Positions 61,150 through 64,000 of a stretch of DNA of 64,000 bases are shown here, in pieces; the stretch's first letter is position 1, and the number at the start of each line of letters is the position of its first letter. The DNA comes from Kordiimonadales bacterium IMCC3096 (lineage in GTDB: Bacteria; Pseudomonadota; Alphaproteobacteria; Minwuiales; Minwuiaceae): positions 4,126,115-4,190,114 of the forward strand of contig CP018227.1 in the NCBI GenBank assembly GCA_016865035.1, in the 5' to 3' direction. A program made the translations under genes and the position numbers. The notes under the pieces are model-generated. The model saw nothing but the letters and a program-made list of their open reading frames with translations. It was not told the DNA's origin and made no database searches.

Positions 61150-62502
61150 ATGAGCAACTATGATTACGACCTCTTCGTCATTGGCGTTGGTTCCGGGGGC
61201 ACCCGTGCTGCCCGCATGATCGCGTCGACCGGCGCGCGGGTCGCGGCTGCGGAGCAGCAGTTCCTGGGCGGTACCTGCGTCAATGTCGGCTGCGTGCCGA
61301 AGAAGCTGATGGTCTTCGCCAGCCACTTCGCGGAGGATTTCGAGGATGCGGCAGGTTTCGGCTGGGACGTGAAGCCCGACCGCTTCAACTGGGACCGCCT
61401 GATCGCCAACAAGAACACGGAAATCAGCCGCCTGAACGACGTCTACCGCCGCCTGCTCGACAATGCCGGTGTGAAGCTCTACGAGGCCCCGGCGAAGATC
61501 GTGGACCGCCACACGATCCTGGTCGGCAACGAGACCGTGACCACCGACCGGATCATCGTCGCCACCGGCGGCTGGCCGACGATGCCGGAGATCCCCGGGA
61601 TCGAGCACGCCATTTCATCCAACGAGGTCTTCTTCCTGCCCGACCTGCCGAAGCGTTTCGTGGTGGTCGGCGGCGGCTTCATTGCCGTGGAATTCGCGGG
61701 GATCATGAACGGGCTCGGGTCGCAGGTAACGCAGATCTATCGCAGCGAGAAGATCCTGCGCGGCTTTGACGAGGATGTGCGCGACGTGCTGTCGACCGAG
61801 ATCGTGCGCAAGGGCGTGGATCTGCGTACCAACACCAACATCACGGCCATCGAGAAACAGGGCGAGACCCTGGTCGCCACCCTGACTGACGGTTCGACGC
61901 TGGAGGCCGACTGCATCATGTTCGCCATCGGTCGCCACCCGCGCACAGGAGGCATCGGGCTGGAGGAGATCGGTGTCGAGCTTGCGCCGAACGGCTCGAT
62001 CAAGGTGGACGAATATTCCCGGACCAATCTCGACAATGTCTGGGCCATCGGCGACGTCACTGACCGCATCGCCCTCACCCCGGTGGCCATCCAGGAAGCC
62101 ATGGCGCTCTACCGCACGGAGTATCTGGACGACCCGACCCCCTGCGACCACGCCAACGTCCCTTCCGCCGTTTTCAGCCAGCCCCCGGTGGGTACTGTCG
62201 GGCTGACCGAGGACCAGGCCCGGGAACTGCACGGGACCATCGACATCTACCGCTCCACCTTCACCCCGATGAAGCTCAGCCTGACCGGGCGGGAGGAGAA
62301 GACGATGATGAAGATCATCGTCGACCGCGTTACCCAGAAGGTCCTCGGCGTGCACATGGTTGGCCCCGACGCCGGCGAGATCATCCAGGGCATCGCCATC
62401 GCAGTGAAGATGGGCGCCACAAAGCGCGACTTCGACCGCACCGTCGGCATCCACCCGACAGCAGCGGAGGAGTTCGTGACGATGCGGGAGAAGGCAGCCT
62501 GA
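61150..62502 (+). CDS. gor: Glutathione-disulfide reductase
   Basis: Reduces glutathione disulfide with NADPH and FAD; 450 residues, the usual length. The redox disulfide is in GGTCVNVGCVPKKL, the NAD(P)-site in GGGFIAVEFAGIMNGLG, and the C-terminal HPTAAEEFVTM has the catalytic His-Glu pair. ATG 61150 is preceded by AAGGAAG. It supports the many glutathione-dependent enzymes in this window. Confidence 0.95.
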   Translation: MSNYDYDLFVIGVGSGGTRAARMIASTGARVAAAEQQFLGGTCVNVGCVPKKLMVFASHFAEDFEDAAGFGWDVKPDRFNWDRLIANKNTEISRLNDVYRRLLDNAGVKLYEAPAKIVDRHTILVGNETVTTDRIIVATGGWPTMPEIPGIEHAISSNEVFFLPDLPKRFVVVGGGFIAVEFAGIMNGLGSQVTQIYRSEKILRGFDEDVRDVLSTEIVRKGVDLRTNTNITAIEKQGETLVATLTDGSTLEADCIMFAIGRHPRTGGIGLEEIGVELAPNGSIKVDEYSRTNLDNVWAIGDVTDRIALTPVAIQEAMALYRTEYLDDPTPCDHANVPSAVFSQPPVGTVGLTEDQARELHGTIDIYRSTFTPMKLSLTGREEKTMMKIIVDRVTQKVLGVHMVGPDAGEIIQGIAIAVKMGATKRDFDRTVGIHPTAAEEFVTMREKAA

Positions 62503-62539
62503 AACGGGGGCTCTCACGGCGAAAGAAAATTACAATTAA

Positions 62540-62558
62540 AGGTCAATATTTCTGACCT
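62540..62558. promoter_or_regulatory. Inverted repeat in the iorA promoter region
   Basis: AGGTCA-N7-TGACCT, a perfect 6+6 dyad in the most AT-rich gap of the window. TATAGT (62558-62563) abuts it and could be a -10 box, with the dyad filling the spacer. An operator role is inferred; no regulator gene is adjacent. Confidence 0.45.
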
Positions 62559-62632
62559 ATAGTTGACTTTGCGTCACCCGGCAGATAGCTTCTGATGAGA
62601 CGTCGGAAACACTGACCGCGGGAGCGCAGAGA

Positions 62633-64000
62633 ATGGACCTCGCCCAGGTATCGCTGAACGACAAGTACGAACTGGAAGAAGGCCGCGTGTTCATCACCGG
62701 CACGCAGGCCCTGATCCGCCTGCCGATGATGCAGCGTAACCGGGACCTCGCGACAGGGCTGAACACGGCCTGTTTCATTTCCGGCTATCGCGGCTCCCCG
62801 CTCGGCACCTATGACCAGCAGCTCTGGCAGGCCAAGGAGTATCTGGAGAAGAACCACATCCGGTTCCAGCCGGGCCTGAACGAGGATCTGGCCGCGACCT
62901 CCGTCTGGGGTTCGCAGCAGACCAACCTCTATGCCACCGCAAAATATGACGGGGTCTTCGCCATCTGGTACGGCAAGGGTCCGGGCGTCGATCGCTCTGT
63001 CGATGTGCTGAAGCACATGAACTCCGCCGGCATGTCGAAGAACGGTGGCGTGCTGGTTCTCGCAGGCGATGACCATGCTGGCGTTTCATCGACGCTGCTG
63101 CACCAGTCGGAACATGTCTTCATGTCCGCCATGATCCCGGTGCTGCATCCCTCCAACGTGCAGGAGTATCTGGATTTCGGCCTGCTGGGATGGGCCATGA
63201 GCCGCTATTCCGGCCTCGCAGTCGGGTTCAAGTGTGTCTCGGAAACCGTTGAAAGTGCTGCGAGTGTCTATATCGATCCGCATCGCGTGAACATCCGGCA
63301 GCCGGACTTCGAGATGCCGCCGGGTGGCCTGTCGATCCGCTGGCCCGATGACCGGTTCCAGGAAGAACACCGCCTGCACCGCCACAAGATCTACGCCGCC
63401 CTGGCCTTCGCCCGCGCCAATGGCATCGACAAGACGATGATCGACAGCCCGAAGCCGCGCATCGGCATCATCACCACCGGCAAGTCCTATCTGGACGTGA
63501 TGCAGGCGCTGGACGATCTGGGCATCGACGAGGAACTGGCTGCCGAGATCGGCATCCGCCTCTACAAGGTCGGCATGCCCTGGCCGCTGGAGCCGGAAGG
63601 CGCGCGCCACTTCGCGGAAGGCCTGGAAGAGGTCATCGTGATCGAGGAGAAGCGCGCCGTCATCGAGAACCAGTTGAAGGAACAGCTCTACAACTGGCGC
63701 GAGGATGTGCGCCCGCGCATCGTCGGCAAGTTCGACGAGCACCGCAACTGGCTGTTCCCCAGCCATGGGGAACTCAGCCCTGCCGAGATCGCCCGTTTCA
63801 TCGCCGCGCGCCTGAAGCCGTTCCACAGCAATCCGGAGATGGAGGAACGGATCGACCAGCTGGACGCCAAGGAGCGGATGAAGAAGATCGCGGCCGAGAC
63901 CCGTGACGCCGGCGACAAGCTGGAGCGTGTCCCCTACTTCTGCTCCGGCTGCCCGCACAATACCTCCACCCGCGTGCCGGAGGGGTCGCGGGCCACGGCA
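62633..64000 (+). CDS. Indolepyruvate:ferredoxin oxidoreductase, 5' part
   Basis: Decarboxylates indolepyruvate or other aryl 2-oxo acids to acyl-CoA using thiamine diphosphate and ferredoxin. The first 456 residues are present; the gene runs off the right edge (full enzymes exceed 1100 residues with alpha and gamma parts fused). GYRGSPLGTYDQQLWQAK, IWYGKGPGVDRSVDVLKH and FCSGCPHNTST are diagnostic. ATG 62633 has GGGAG 8 nt upstream. Confidence 0.93.
   Translation, partial: MDLAQVSLNDKYELEEGRVFITGTQALIRLPMMQRNRDLATGLNTACFISGYRGSPLGTYDQQLWQAKEYLEKNHIRFQPGLNEDLAATSVWGSQQTNLYATAKYDGVFAIWYGKGPGVDRSVDVLKHMNSAGMSKNGGVLVLAGDDHAGVSSTLLHQSEHVFMSAMIPVLHPSNVQEYLDFGLLGWAMSRYSGLAVGFKCVSETVESAASVYIDPHRVNIRQPDFEMPPGGLSIRWPDDRFQEEHRLHRHKIYAALAFARANGIDKTMIDSPKPRIGIITTGKSYLDVMQALDDLGIDEELAAEIGIRLYKVGMPWPLEPEGARHFAEGLEEVIVIEEKRAVIENQLKEQLYNWREDVRPRIVGKFDEHRNWLFPSHGELSPAEIARFIAARLKPFHSNPEMEERIDQLDAKERMKKIAAETRDAGDKLERVPYFCSGCPHNTSTRVPEGSRATA

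Noticed and set aside
1-64000. tRNA, rRNA, CRISPR, prophage and transposase genes
   Set aside because: I looked for cloverleaf-like segments, regular direct repeats with spacers, integrase and transposase motifs and saw none.

Overview
The window is GC-rich, densely coding DNA from a Gram-negative bacterium. Gene content points to an alphaproteobacterium, probably Rhodospirillales-like: MmsB, glutathione reductase, GFA-type and nu-type glutathione proteins, a fused indolepyruvate:ferredoxin oxidoreductase, and many acyl-CoA genes each with a strong GGGGAGG-type ribosome site. The taxonomic call is inference. No rRNA, tRNA, CRISPR array, prophage or transposase was seen.

Layout. 1-7.6 kb: acyl-CoA metabolism (acyl-CoA synthetase, nitronate monooxygenase, crotonase, AidB-like acyl-CoA dehydrogenase), with two divergent LysR regulators and visible T-N11-A boxes. 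7.7-16.1 kb: a GFA-family protein, then a tightly overlapping minus-strand pel exopolysaccharide operon (pelB-like, pelD, pelE, pelF, pelG) that has no pelA or pelC. 16.2-18.4 kb: metA (predicted acetyl-CoA-using), an uncharacterised P-loop ATPase and a DUF1330 protein. 18.4-21.3 kb: a crotonase, then a ferritin-like diiron protein divergent from a TetR regulator, with an operator/promoter that can be read directly. 21.3-31.9 kb: a YhdP/AsmA-like protein divergent from glnE, then bcp, a DUF455 protein, an M23 peptidase overlapping a bactofilin gene, and panC.

32-36.2 kb: a Baeyer-Villiger-type monooxygenase and a thiZXY-like ABC importer for a thiamine precursor, preceded by a TPP riboswitch with its own promoter. 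36.2-43.2 kb: histone-deacetylase-like protein, DUF192 protein, DsbA-fold isomerase, acyl-CoA synthetase, FAD-linked dehydrogenase, ubiX, a small lipoprotein, and a MaoC dehydratase. 43.3-49.5 kb: glutathione transferase, PPOX-type flavoprotein, mmsB, EVE protein, AlkA-type glycosylase, VOC protein, LysR/glutathionyl-hydroquinone reductase pair, and a lone FliN-like protein. 49.5-52.6 kb: lipB, a CoA transferase and a crotonase without catalytic glutamates, followed by a 361-bp block of tandem palindromic repeats. 52.6-57.1 kb: hyuA/hyuB and another isomerase. 57.2-64 kb: HxlR regulator, thioesterase, MFS transporter, succinate-semialdehyde-type dehydrogenase, gor, and the start of an indolepyruvate oxidoreductase cut by the window end.

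The most unusual item is the reduced pel locus. The outer-membrane component has two related N-terminal beta modules and about two TPRs in place of the usual long TPR superhelix. PelD lacks a recognisable RxxD c-di-GMP site at the expected place. The polysaccharide deacetylase/hydrolase PelA and the lipoprotein PelC are not next to it.
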